Positions 45,336 through 54,611 of a stretch of 64,000 nucleotides of DNA are shown one piece after another. The position numbers and the translations under genes were made by a program. The notes below the pieces were generated by a model. It was not told the DNA's origin and did not search any database. It saw only the letters and a program-made list of their open reading frames with translations. Source of the DNA: Vibrio salinus (GTDB lineage: Bacteria; Pseudomonadota; Gammaproteobacteria; Enterobacterales; Vibrionaceae); assembly GCF_021272385.1 (NCBI RefSeq), contig NZ_JAJSDZ010000010.1, forward strand, positions 248,001-312,000, given 5' to 3'. How positions within the stretch are numbered: position 1 is the stretch's first letter; each line of letters opens with the position of its first letter.

Positions 45336-46727
45336 ATGAAAAAAGAAGGCTACAATCAGCTTTCAGATGATGAGTTAGAATTCGTTGATGATAAAACAGC
45401 GGCACTATTGCTCAATACCCCACATTCAACCCGAATTATTTTATGGGTTATTTGCGTATTCTTCATTATTGCGATCATATGGGCTTCATTCGCAAAAGTC
45501 GATAAAGTCACTGTCGGCCAAGGCAAAGTTATTCCCTCATCTCAGGTTCAGGTAGTACAGAACCTGGAAGGTGGTCTGGTCAAAAGAATACTGGTAAAAG
45601 AAGGGGATCATGTTGAAAAAGGTCAGCAACTGCTCCTGATTGATGACACCCGGTTTCTGTCTGATTTCAGGGAACGGGAACAGGAAGTATCAAGTTTAAC
45701 CGCTAATGTGGTTCAGTTATCAGCATCAATAAACAGTGTTCGGATCAACAACAATTTTGATGAAAAAAACTGGCAGAAAAGCGTTGTTATCAAATATAAC
45801 CAGCTAAAATTCCCAGTCAAATTAGCAGAAAAAAAACCAAGCTTAATCAACAGGCAAAAAGCACAGTACATTCAGGATCTGGACAATCTGAAAAACCAAA
45901 TATCCCTAATAGACCAGCAGGTAAAGCAAAAGCAACAAGACTTAATTGAACTGGAAGCTCGGTACAATAACTTAAAGCAAAGTTATAATTTTGCCAAAAA
46001 AGAACTCGCAATAACCAAACCTCTGGCTGACGAAGGAGTCGTACCCCAAATTGAACTGCTCAAATTACAACGACAGGTGAATGATACACGCCGCGACATG
46101 ACATCCAGTGAATTAAAAATTCCACTGGCTAAATCCAGTGTCCGGGAAGCTGTGCTCAACAGAATCGATGCAGCTCAGAAGTTTCGGACCCAGCAACAGG
46201 ATAAGTTAAATCAGGCTCAGGATAAATTATCTGCAATGACGGAATCGGCCGTCGGTCTAGAAGACAGGGTAAACCGCACCGTTGTAGTGTCACCCGTTAC
46301 CGGTACTGTAAAAACATTAAACGTCAACACCGTTGGCGGTGTAATCCAGCCTGGAATGGATATCGTAGAAATCGTTCCGTCAGAGGATACACTCTTAGTA
46401 GAAGCCAAAATTGCCCCCCGAAACATTGCATTTTTGCGTCCAAATTTACCAGCTATTGTGAAGTTTACGGCTTATGATTTTAGTAAATATGGTGGATTAG
46501 AGGGGACATTAGAACACATCAGTGCAGATACCGATACGGATGAAGAGGGAAACAGTTATTATATTGTCCGGGTCAGAACCTTTGCAACAACACTCAACAA
46601 AGACGGAGAACTGCCGATCATTCCGGGAATGACCGCCAGTGTTGATATCATAACCGGAAAACGAACGGTGATAGATTACCTATTACGTCCACTGTTGCGC
46701 GCAAAAGACAATGCTTTTCAGGAATGA
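45336..46727 (+). CDS. lapC: Type I secretion membrane-fusion protein (LapC)
   Basis: 463 aa HlyD-family adaptor that links the LapB exporter to an outer-membrane TolC protein for secretion of large adhesins. One N-terminal membrane helix (about 28-48, IILWVICVFFIIAIIWASFAK), the biotinyl-lipoyl half-motif VVQNLEGGLVKRILVKEGDHVEKGQQLL, a long coiled-coil hairpin (about 90-300) and the matching lipoyl half plus beta-barrel. The ATG at 45336 with AGGGA upstream is chosen over a start 10 codons earlier. Overlaps lapG in ATGATG. Confidence 0.92.
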   Translation: MKKEGYNQLSDDELEFVDDKTAALLLNTPHSTRIILWVICVFFIIAIIWASFAKVDKVTVGQGKVIPSSQVQVVQNLEGGLVKRILVKEGDHVEKGQQLLLIDDTRFLSDFREREQEVSSLTANVVQLSASINSVRINNNFDEKNWQKSVVIKYNQLKFPVKLAEKKPSLINRQKAQYIQDLDNLKNQISLIDQQVKQKQQDLIELEARYNNLKQSYNFAKKELAITKPLADEGVVPQIELLKLQRQVNDTRRDMTSSELKIPLAKSSVREAVLNRIDAAQKFRTQQQDKLNQAQDKLSAMTESAVGLEDRVNRTVVVSPVTGTVKTLNVNTVGGVIQPGMDIVEIVPSEDTLLVEAKIAPRNIAFLRPNLPAIVKFTAYDFSKYGGLEGTLEHISADTDTDEEGNSYYIVRVRTFATTLNKDGELPIIPGMTASVDIITGKRTVIDYLLRPLLRAKDNAFQE

Positions 46728-46729
46728 TG

Positions 46730-47443
46730 ATGGAAACGTACGTAAACCCACATACAAAAAGGAAAACATCAAACAGAAAATTCTTTATCTGTTTTCTGAT
46801 TATGATAAGTGTTGTATTGACTGCGACCAGTCTGAGTGCTCTTAGTACTAAGGAGCAAAAATGGGTAGATGCAGTGACAAAAGCGTACGGACAAAAAGGA
46901 GGCCGCAGAGTCGAACTTTGGCGGGAAGACTTAGAACAGTTTAAAACACTCCCTACGCTAATGAAATTAAAGCGGGTCAACCAGTTTATGAATAGAATGC
47001 ACTGGGTCACCGATAAGAAACTGTGGGGGAAAAATGATTACTGGGCTACACCACTAGAATTTCTGGGAGTGGGTGCCGGTGATTGTGAAGATTACACGAT
47101 TTCCAAATATTTTTCTCTGCTGGAGATAGGCATACCAGATAGTAAACTCAGACTGGTATATGTTAAGGCAATAACCTATAACCAATTTCATATGGTTCTG
47201 GCGTATTACGAAACACCAAGTTCAGAACCATTAATTTTAGATAACATTAATCCAAAAATTGAACCGGCCAGTAAGCGGCGTGATTTACTACCTATATACA
47301 GTTTCAATGGTCGGAATTTGTGGTTAATGAAATCGAAAAACGGCCAGTTAGCAGGAGATTCTTCACGCTTGAGTCTCTGGAACGATTTACGAAACAGAGC
47401 CCGGACTCTGATTCTTAATAAACCTAAATTTAGTTACAATTAA
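46730..47443 (+). CDS. lapG: LapG-type periplasmic cysteine protease
   Basis: Cleaves the N-terminus of a LapA-like adhesin to release biofilm cells; inhibited when LapD binds it. About 237 aa. One N-terminal hydrophobic segment precedes the transglutaminase-like (DUF920) domain. Catalytic triad visible as Cys119 in GAGDCEDY, His154 in QFHMVL and Asp171 in ILDN. The calcium-binding acidic residues are near the GDCED loop. Three ATG codons in tandem overlap the lapC end; the third (46730) is best placed relative to AGGA, the first is 46724. Confidence 0.93.
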   Translation: METYVNPHTKRKTSNRKFFICFLIMISVVLTATSLSALSTKEQKWVDAVTKAYGQKGGRRVELWREDLEQFKTLPTLMKLKRVNQFMNRMHWVTDKKLWGKNDYWATPLEFLGVGAGDCEDYTISKYFSLLEIGIPDSKLRLVYVKAITYNQFHMVLAYYETPSSEPLILDNINPKIEPASKRRDLLPIYSFNGRNLWLMKSKNGQLAGDSSRLSLWNDLRNRARTLILNKPKFSYN

Positions 47444-47453
47444 GTAGGCAGAT

Positions 47454-49364
47454 ATGACTCTTTATAAGCAAATTGTCATTGGAATAATCACGTTGTTTAT
47501 CCTGTTGATATGTTCTGTTTTCATTATTCAGTTCAACACAACACGAAATAATCTTGAACAACAACAACGTTCCGAAGTCACCAACACGATCAATACCGTT
47601 GGTTTAGCCCTTGCTCCGTACTTAGAGGATAAAGATACAGTTGCGGCAGAGTCTGTGATTAATGCTCTTTTTGATGGAAGTACCTATTCACTTGTAAAAC
47701 TGACGTTTCTGGATAACCGTCAGGAGATCGTCAGACACTACCCCATAAAACCAAACGGTGTCCCTCAATGGTTTACCAATCTGGGGCTGTTTGAAAAAAT
47801 TCATGAAAAACGCATTGTAACGAGTGGCTGGCTGCAACTGGCTAAAGTTGAAATAACCAGTCACCCTGGCGAAGCCTACCGTCAGTTGTGGAATGCGCTA
47901 ACTCGCCTTGCCATTGTTTTCGGCAGTATTTTTATCTTTGGGTTGGTTGCCATTGCACTGATCATCCGTCATGCCTTGCTTCCATTACAGGCTATTGTAT
48001 TAAAAATGGAACAAGTGGCCCGTAGTCAGTTCGGAAAACCACTACCCCGCCCTTCAACAAAAGATCTGGTGTATGTTGTTGACGGTATCAACCGCATGTC
48101 ATCTCAGATAGAAGCATCATTCAATGCTCAGGCAAACGAAGCTCAACAACTGAGAGACCGGGCTTATCTGGACACGGTTTCCGGACTGGGAAACCGGGGA
48201 TATTACATGAGCAGCCTGAACAGCTGGCTGGCCGAAGGTGGTATTGGTGCCGTCGCATTGCTTCAGGCGGCCTTCATTGAAGATATCTATGAAGAAAATG
48301 GCTATAAAGTCGGCGATGATAAAGTGAAAGAGTTAGCAGAATTGCTGAAACTGTCTATCACGCAAAAAGACATCAGTATTGCTCGTTTGTCTGACGGGGA
48401 ATTTGCATTCATATTCCCAATGCTGGATGAAGAAGATATCCCTAATTTCGCAGAAAAAATCATGGACTGTGTTTCAAATCTTAACCCCGATCCATTGGGT
48501 GAAGCCCGTCCCGAAGCGTATCTGGGCTTTGTCTATAACAGTACTAAAAAATCGGCTTCTGAAATTTTATCATTGCTTGATAACGCACTTGCTCTCGCGA
48601 GAGCCAGCCATGAAAAACTTTATGGCTACATCAGCAGCAATGACAATAAGCTGATCATGGGTAAACAACAGTGGAAAGCGCTGGTTGAAGAAGCGATGGA
48701 TAAAGGATGGATACAATTCCGCTTCCAGAAAGCATCAACTCCTAAGGGGGATATTCTGCATAAAGAAGTCTTCTCTTCCATTGAAAAAGATGGTACGCGC
48801 TACAGCGCCATTCAATATTTGTTTGCCCTTGAACAACTGAACGTCAGCCACATTTTTGACCAATATGTTATTCAGGCTATGTTCGATAAACTGGTTCAAA
48901 ATGAACTGAACGACACCCTGGCAATCAATATTTCACCAAACAGTATCTCAGAACCAAGCTTTATTCGTTGGATAACAGAGCTACTGCATCAAAACAAAGA
49001 TGTGGCAGGCAAACTTCACTTTGAACTACCGGAAACATGCTTTATTCATACTCCGCATTATACGGCTTTATTCTGTAACGCAATACGCAGTGCCGGAGCT
49101 GATTTCGGAGTTGACGGATTCGGCCGCAACTTCAGAGAACTGAATTACCTGAACGAATTCAGGCCACAATACGTCAAGCTGGACTATCTGTTTACGCATA
49201 ATATTGACGATGAAAAACAAACATTTACACTGACATCAATTTCCAGAGCGGCGCATAACTTAAGTATTACAACGGTTGCCTCTCGTGTTGAGACGCAAGA
49301 ACAGCTGGAATTTCTTGCGGATCATTTTATTGATGTTTTTCAGGGTTTCATCGTGGATAAGTAA
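47454..49364 (+). CDS. lapD: c-di-GMP receptor LapD (degenerate GGDEF/EAL)
   Basis: Inside-out signalling protein. When its EAL-like domain binds c-di-GMP, its periplasmic domain sequesters LapG, so the adhesin stays on the cell surface. 636 aa: TM1 at about 8-26, periplasmic LapD/MoxY-like domain (about 27-150), TM2 (about 153-173), HAMP with PLQAIVLKMEQVARSQ, degenerate GGDEF (DGEFAF in place of GGDEF, near 311) and degenerate EAL (KEVFSS where EAL is expected). Both lost their catalytic motifs, as in LapD. AAGTAGGCAG lies just before the ATG, 10 bp after lapG. Confidence 0.94.
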   Translation: MTLYKQIVIGIITLFILLICSVFIIQFNTTRNNLEQQQRSEVTNTINTVGLALAPYLEDKDTVAAESVINALFDGSTYSLVKLTFLDNRQEIVRHYPIKPNGVPQWFTNLGLFEKIHEKRIVTSGWLQLAKVEITSHPGEAYRQLWNALTRLAIVFGSIFIFGLVAIALIIRHALLPLQAIVLKMEQVARSQFGKPLPRPSTKDLVYVVDGINRMSSQIEASFNAQANEAQQLRDRAYLDTVSGLGNRGYYMSSLNSWLAEGGIGAVALLQAAFIEDIYEENGYKVGDDKVKELAELLKLSITQKDISIARLSDGEFAFIFPMLDEEDIPNFAEKIMDCVSNLNPDPLGEARPEAYLGFVYNSTKKSASEILSLLDNALALARASHEKLYGYISSNDNKLIMGKQQWKALVEEAMDKGWIQFRFQKASTPKGDILHKEVFSSIEKDGTRYSAIQYLFALEQLNVSHIFDQYVIQAMFDKLVQNELNDTLAINISPNSISEPSFIRWITELLHQNKDVAGKLHFELPETCFIHTPHYTALFCNAIRSAGADFGVDGFGRNFRELNYLNEFRPQYVKLDYLFTHNIDDEKQTFTLTSISRAAHNLSITTVASRVETQEQLEFLADHFIDVFQGFIVDK

Positions 49365-49375
49365 AAGGCTTTTAA

Positions 49376-51490
49376 ATGCAGGATACGCTACTAAACTCGC
49401 TCATTTATCTGAGTCGTTATTATGGGCTGGCAAATTCTCCGGAAGCCTTGATTAACGGTCTGCCCCTTTCTGATGGGAAATTAACTCCTTTTTTGCTTCC
49501 CAGAGCGGCAGAAAGAGCCGGTCTGACAGCCAAGGAGAACCGTTCTGAGCTAAAAGCGATACCCAAGCTTGTTTTCCCGGTTATTTTGCTGTTAAGAGGC
49601 GGAGAATCCTGCGTAATCAACAGTCTTGATGAGGAAGCTGGCGAAGCTGAAATCGTTACTGCTGAATCGGGTATGGTACCGATCGCCCACCCTATTGACG
49701 ATCTGGAAGAACGCTATATCGGCCGTTTTTTCATGGTCAAAAAACAATTCCGCTATGATGAACGCTCACCGGAAATATTAAAACCGAAAGACGGGCACTG
49801 GTTCTGGAGCACGATCTGGCAATCAAAACGCATCTACAGAGATGTCTTGATTGCCTCATTATTGATCAATATTTTTGCCATTGCGACGCCCATGTTTTCG
49901 CGGCTTGTTTACGATAAGGTCGTTCCAAATCTGGCATTTGAGACTCTGTGGGTACTTGCCAGCGGCATTTTCTTTATCTTTTTATTTGACGTCACGCTGA
50001 AATTACTCAGAAGTTATTTTATTGATGTAGCCGGTAAAAAGTCGGATGTCCTTATCTCCGCAAAACTGTACAGCAAAGTGCTTGGGATCCGGATGGAAAA
50101 CCGCCCACCATCAGTTGGTGCATTTGCGCGTCATCTACAGGAATTTGAATCAATTCGCGAATTTTTTACGTCTGCGACAATCAGCTCGCTAATTGACTTA
50201 CCTTTTGCGTTGCTCTTTTTAGTTATCATCGGGTTAATGTCCGGACCTATCGTTATCGTTCCGATTGTCGGTGTCATAATCCTGGGTATTTATTCCTACA
50301 TTATTCAGGGTAGACTAAGACGCTCTATTGAAGAAGGATCCCGGTTAGCCTCGCAAAAATATGCGAACCTGATTGAAAGTCTTGCGGGCCTGGAAACAGT
50401 AAAACTTTATGGAGCAGAAGGACAATTTCAGTACCGCTGGGAAGAAGCGGTTACTCATATGGCAAACTGGAATATCAAAAGCCGCAGAATCACAGACGGA
50501 ATCCAAAATAGTGCAGGATTTGTCCAACAGGCTTGTAATGTAGGCATGATTATTGTCGGGGTTTATTTAATATCAACCGGTGATTTGTCAATGGGTGGAC
50601 TGATTGCCTCGACTATGTTGAGCAGCCGGGCTATCTCACCTATGATCCAGCTATCATTGTTATCTACCCGGTATAATCAGGCAAAATCGTCCATGACAAT
50701 CATCGATCAAATCATGGAAATGCCAGACGAACAGGAAGAGGGGAAACGGTATATCCATCGCCCTATTATCCAGGGAAAAATCGAACTGGATAACGTAACG
50801 TTTCACTATCCAAATACGGATGTTGCTTCCATCAGAAACGTTAGTCTGACAATAAACCCAGGGGAGAAGGTGGCAATTATAGGCCGTATCGGTTCAGGTA
50901 AAACCACGCTGGAACGTTTAATTATGGGTTTATACAAACCAACCGAAGGTCATGTCCGAATTGATGACACTGAAATTAGCCAACTGCACCATATTGATAT
51001 CCGTCGCAACATTGGCTGTGTCCCGCAGGAATGCGTTCTCTTTTATGGCTCAATAAGAGATAACATCACTCTCGGCAGACCATTGATAGATGACCGAGAC
51101 GTCATGGACGCTGCAAACAGAGCTGGAGTGACAGCATTTACCCAGACAGATCCCGCAGGCCTGGAACGTCAGGTTGGTGAAGGTGGACAACTCTTATCTG
51201 GTGGACAAAAACAAGCGGTTAGCATTGCCAGAGCGATTCTAAGCCGTCCTCCGGTACTATTAATGGATGAACCGACCAGCTCAATGGATAACCGTTCTGA
51301 AATGCTCATTAAGAACCAGCTAAAACAATTAAACAACCAGGAAACGTTAATTCTGATTACGCACAAAACATCCATGCTGGATATTGTCGACAGAGTGATT
51401 GTGATGGAAAAAGGTAGCATTATTGCCGATGGACAAAAAGCAGAAGTACTGAATGCATTGCGGGAAGGACGGGTCAGAGCTGTAAATTAA
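49376..51490 (+). CDS. lapB: Type I secretion ABC exporter (LapB)
   Basis: 704 aa inner-membrane ATPase/permease for RTX-type adhesins. N-terminal C39-like domain (about 1-130) without the catalytic Cys (LIYLSRYYGLANSP), so it binds but does not cut substrate. Six helices at about 165-430, nucleotide-binding domain with Walker A GRIGSGKTT near 502, signature LSGGQKQ near 607 and Walker B VLLMDEPTSSMD. Overall like LapB/HlyB-class type I exporters. Eleven bp after lapD. The outer-membrane partner and the giant adhesin are not in the window. Confidence 0.93.
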   Translation: MQDTLLNSLIYLSRYYGLANSPEALINGLPLSDGKLTPFLLPRAAERAGLTAKENRSELKAIPKLVFPVILLLRGGESCVINSLDEEAGEAEIVTAESGMVPIAHPIDDLEERYIGRFFMVKKQFRYDERSPEILKPKDGHWFWSTIWQSKRIYRDVLIASLLINIFAIATPMFSRLVYDKVVPNLAFETLWVLASGIFFIFLFDVTLKLLRSYFIDVAGKKSDVLISAKLYSKVLGIRMENRPPSVGAFARHLQEFESIREFFTSATISSLIDLPFALLFLVIIGLMSGPIVIVPIVGVIILGIYSYIIQGRLRRSIEEGSRLASQKYANLIESLAGLETVKLYGAEGQFQYRWEEAVTHMANWNIKSRRITDGIQNSAGFVQQACNVGMIIVGVYLISTGDLSMGGLIASTMLSSRAISPMIQLSLLSTRYNQAKSSMTIIDQIMEMPDEQEEGKRYIHRPIIQGKIELDNVTFHYPNTDVASIRNVSLTINPGEKVAIIGRIGSGKTTLERLIMGLYKPTEGHVRIDDTEISQLHHIDIRRNIGCVPQECVLFYGSIRDNITLGRPLIDDRDVMDAANRAGVTAFTQTDPAGLERQVGEGGQLLSGGQKQAVSIARAILSRPPVLLMDEPTSSMDNRSEMLIKNQLKQLNNQETLILITHKTSMLDIVDRVIVMEKGSIIADGQKAEVLNALREGRVRAVN

Positions 51491-51612
51491 TTGTTCCGTT
51501 CAAGACACATTAATTTCTAGAATCGATTGATCTTTAGCTTTAGTGGTTGAATTTCACTCACTCTAAGCAATTTTGCTCGGGATGCTTACTTTATTCAGCC
51601 TACTTTTTATCA

Positions 51613-52608
51613 CTATTTAACAAATTTAGTTCGTTTTTCAATATTATCAGGCAACTGGATATTCCAGCGAAGCAGTTCACTTCTGCTAAAGACCAACTCT
51701 CCATGTTTTGGTAACTCGATCGGAGGTATAAGACCGGTCGTAATAATATGGTTTGCAATCTTAGCCGCGCCCACTCCATTTTCATAACCTGTAAAAACCA
51801 ACCCACCAATTGTTCTTCCTTTTCCTACATCACTTAACAAAAGAGAAAAAACAGGTAATAGACTATTTCTACTTGTCCATTCTGATGATATTTTTACTGA
51901 AACCGGCCGTTTATCCGTATCAAGAAGCCTACCGTAACTAGAAATAATTAAAGCATCATAATCATTAGACGCGCTCTGAGTTTTTAACTTCCAGTCAGAG
52001 AAATTACTTACCATTTTGATATCCAATTGAATCTCATTTATAAAAATACTCTTTTGCTTAAAAAAAACGGACTCAAAAATACTTTTACTGCTAACACCGC
52101 TATCCATTAATAGTAAGATTTTCTTCTTCTTCAATTTAAGCACTTGAGAAATCACAATGACATTACGTTCGAAAAGTGGCCTTTCTATTATTCCACTCAC
52201 ATAGTGCGGTATTTTATTATCCGGAAAATAGACTCTTGGGTTTTGATTGATCCCCATAAAGACAAGAGGAATACCAATTTGATTCACAACCTTCTCACCA
52301 AAATATTTCAACGCATTATCATCCATAGTGACAACAAGGTCAGGATTATCTGAGGTAATTTTATTCCAAAGTTTATGAACCCGAGTCTCATATTGTTTTT
52401 CTGGTATTCGTTTTGTGTCCATTTGGTAGGAAATAATATTATATCCAGCATTAATATAATCGTTGAATCCCTGAAAGCAACGATCCGACCATGGATAGCC
52501 AATATGATAACTATTTATCACCACAATTGTTTTAGCCGATACACCTATTGAATAAAAAAATAAGAAAAAACTAATAGCGATAAGATATAAACCGTTACTC
52601 TTCTGCAT
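51613..52608 (-). CDS. Orphan ABC-type periplasmic binding protein
   Basis: 331 aa with signal peptide (GLYLIAISFFLFFYSIGVSA, cut before KT). The mature protein, TIVVINSYHIGYPWSDRCFQGFN, PDLVVTMDDNALKYFGEKVVN, IPLVFMGINQNP and GGLVFTGYENGV, follows the fold of the ABC_sub_bind/LuxP-like type I periplasmic binding proteins. No permease or ATPase gene is adjacent, and it is convergent with the lap operon. It may sense rather than transport. Ligand unknown. Confidence 0.8.
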   Translation of the reverse strand: MQKSNGLYLIAISFFLFFYSIGVSAKTIVVINSYHIGYPWSDRCFQGFNDYINAGYNIISYQMDTKRIPEKQYETRVHKLWNKITSDNPDLVVTMDDNALKYFGEKVVNQIGIPLVFMGINQNPRVYFPDNKIPHYVSGIIERPLFERNVIVISQVLKLKKKKILLLMDSGVSSKSIFESVFFKQKSIFINEIQLDIKMVSNFSDWKLKTQSASNDYDALIISSYGRLLDTDKRPVSVKISSEWTSRNSLLPVFSLLLSDVGKGRTIGGLVFTGYENGVGAAKIANHIITTGLIPPIELPKHGELVFSRSELLRWNIQLPDNIEKRTKFVK

Positions 52609-52763
52609 TCATAATTCCTGCCAGAAAATTTATTGATACCAGGGCCTGATGGTCTGCTGTGGTTGATTTTCATTCACCAAAGATCAATAGATCCTAAACA
52701 AGTACACAGTATTGCCTAAATTATAGCTCAGATAATATAAGCACAGTTGTTCAGGAATCGAAA

Positions 52764-54440
52764 TCAATCTGATGAGATATCGTCACTTTCCAGTTTGGAC
52801 GTAGCCTTAATTTCATGCTGATTAAACGATAAAATCGTCGGTCCGTGCTCTTTTTTTGTAAGAATTTTTTCGCTCCCGAACTGAACAGTAACATGAGTAT
52901 ATAAATGATTTTTAACATCAACGATATTCGTCAGTAATTTCTCATCTAATTCATCTGTTGCACGACCCAATTCTGTTTTTACTTCTAACATTTCCCTGTT
53001 ACGAATTTCTTTTTCCTTAAGAATCTGAGCTTCCTCTTCTTTGGTTCGTTCAGATGCTTTTCTTTTTTTAAACTCAATTTCTTTACGAACGACATCCATT
53101 GTTTTGTTCTGCATTTCGTCATATTTTTCTTTCAACGCTATCACTTTACTTTTCATGGCATCAAACTTAGCAAAAGCATGCAGATAAGTAGCTGTATCCC
53201 CTTCAACGCCAAGGTTATAACACATCACTTTGCCCCCAACTTTTGCAGAACGTCCGCTTAAGGTCCCTCCTTTTTCATTCTCTTCCAGAACAATTAAATT
53301 CCGACCACACATAATCTGATTATTCATCGAGTGAACATGTAAATTAATATCATTATGAGCTTGTAAAAAAGAATATTGAGCATAACTTGCGGATATTGAC
53401 TGACCACTTTTTACAATACAACAGGGACCTTCATCATCAGAAATTGTCCGGCCTATGATGCCTTTTGTTACCGTAATATCTCCCTGAGCCTGAACATCGG
53501 CAGATTCAATAAATCCCCCAATCATAATGTCCCCGGTCGCTCGGACAATCATTCCAGGTTCCACATTCCCGGTAACAACAACGCTCCCTTTAAATTTTAC
53601 ATGACCGGTTTCAACACCAATCGACTTCAGAACCATCGCATTATCAATATCTACCGTGTTACTTTTTATGATAGGCAATCCAGAGATGGAGGCAACTAAG
53701 ACATCTGGCTCATCTTTTGACAATTCTGTGTTTTTACCAGGTTTTAATTCCATATCCTTACCTGGTGTTGGGTCAAGCACTTTTCCTGTAACAGTAAAAC
53801 CTGGTTCACCTTTAGTTGCGTAAAATTTCCGCATCACTGCATCGCCTTCCTCAACGGTGACGGTAGCACCAAGATCCTTCATATCAAGTTTTTCAGAACC
53901 TTTTTTCTGTTGAGGAACTAAGACTCTGGAACTCACATCTTCTATTAAAGGTTCACACCTTGCGTCTTTCCCATTTACAGCTGGCTTACCTACCGCGACA
54001 GGCTGAGTAAAAACTTCCCCTGGAGAAAGACTTACACTGGCAGAGAGGACTTTCTTTAACGCTAGCTTATTTATACCTTTTAAAATATGCCCTTTGGATA
54101 AAGCATGAACAATTTCACTTCCTCTCAGACCTCTACCGCCATAAGCACCTTTTACAAGAAGATTCGCCTGCATATCATCTTTTTCTAATATAACTTCGAC
54201 TTCAGCATTTAGTTGTTTCGCAACAGTTATCCCCTGAAAGGCTTCTTTTTTCCCTTCTGATGCGAGTTTCATAAAAATATCAATACTTTCTTGATCGATA
54301 AAATAGTCTTTGACTCCCAGCTCAATCAACACCTCGATAATGCCGTCTTTCTTTAATGTGGTCTCTGCAGGTATGTCTTTAGGCATTACTGCGATAACTT
54401 CCTTTTTGTCACTACTTAACGTCAAGATTCGTTTCCACAT
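52764..54440 (-). CDS. FapA/DUF342 family protein
   Basis: 558 aa. A mid-protein beta-helix-like stretch with repeated VVVTGNVEPGMIVRATGDIMIGGFIESADVQAQGDITV-type hexads is typical of DUF342 (FapA). It is followed by a coiled coil rich in Glu/Lys (about 410-500). In Vibrio vulnificus FapA affects flagellar assembly and binds EIIA-Glc, but no flagellar genes are near. The frame can start at TTG (54458); the ATG at 54440 is preferred. Two parS2 palindromes lie just upstream (54549-54607). Confidence 0.82.
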   Translation of the reverse strand: MWKRILTLSSDKKEVIAVMPKDIPAETTLKKDGIIEVLIELGVKDYFIDQESIDIFMKLASEGKKEAFQGITVAKQLNAEVEVILEKDDMQANLLVKGAYGGRGLRGSEIVHALSKGHILKGINKLALKKVLSASVSLSPGEVFTQPVAVGKPAVNGKDARCEPLIEDVSSRVLVPQQKKGSEKLDMKDLGATVTVEEGDAVMRKFYATKGEPGFTVTGKVLDPTPGKDMELKPGKNTELSKDEPDVLVASISGLPIIKSNTVDIDNAMVLKSIGVETGHVKFKGSVVVTGNVEPGMIVRATGDIMIGGFIESADVQAQGDITVTKGIIGRTISDDEGPCCIVKSGQSISASYAQYSFLQAHNDINLHVHSMNNQIMCGRNLIVLEENEKGGTLSGRSAKVGGKVMCYNLGVEGDTATYLHAFAKFDAMKSKVIALKEKYDEMQNKTMDVVRKEIEFKKRKASERTKEEEAQILKEKEIRNREMLEVKTELGRATDELDEKLLTNIVDVKNHLYTHVTVQFGSEKILTKKEHGPTILSFNQHEIKATSKLESDDISSD

Positions 54441-54548
54441 ACAATTAGGCACTCTCAATAACTATCAACAACTATTTAATAGTATAGAACTTTACAAATA
54501 AACTTATATTGCATATTAAGAAATAAGGGATCAATCACCAAACTTTCA

Positions 54549-54563
54549 ATTTACAGTGTAAAT
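54549..54563. promoter_or_regulatory. parS2: parS2 centromere site (copy 2)
   Basis: ATTTACAGTGTAAAT: perfect 15-bp palindrome of the parS2 form, in the gap between the DUF342 gene and tmcA, 44 bp from copy 3. Confidence 0.9.
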
Positions 54564-54592
54564 TTTATATATACATCAATACTCATAAATTA

Positions 54593-54607
54593 ATTTACAC
54601 TGTAAAT
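54593..54607. promoter_or_regulatory. parS2: parS2 centromere site (copy 3)
   Basis: ATTTACACTGTAAAT, 44 bp after copy 2 and ending 5 bp from the tmcA stop. The close pair may help ParB2 nucleation. Confidence 0.9.
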
Positions 54608-54611
54608 ATCA

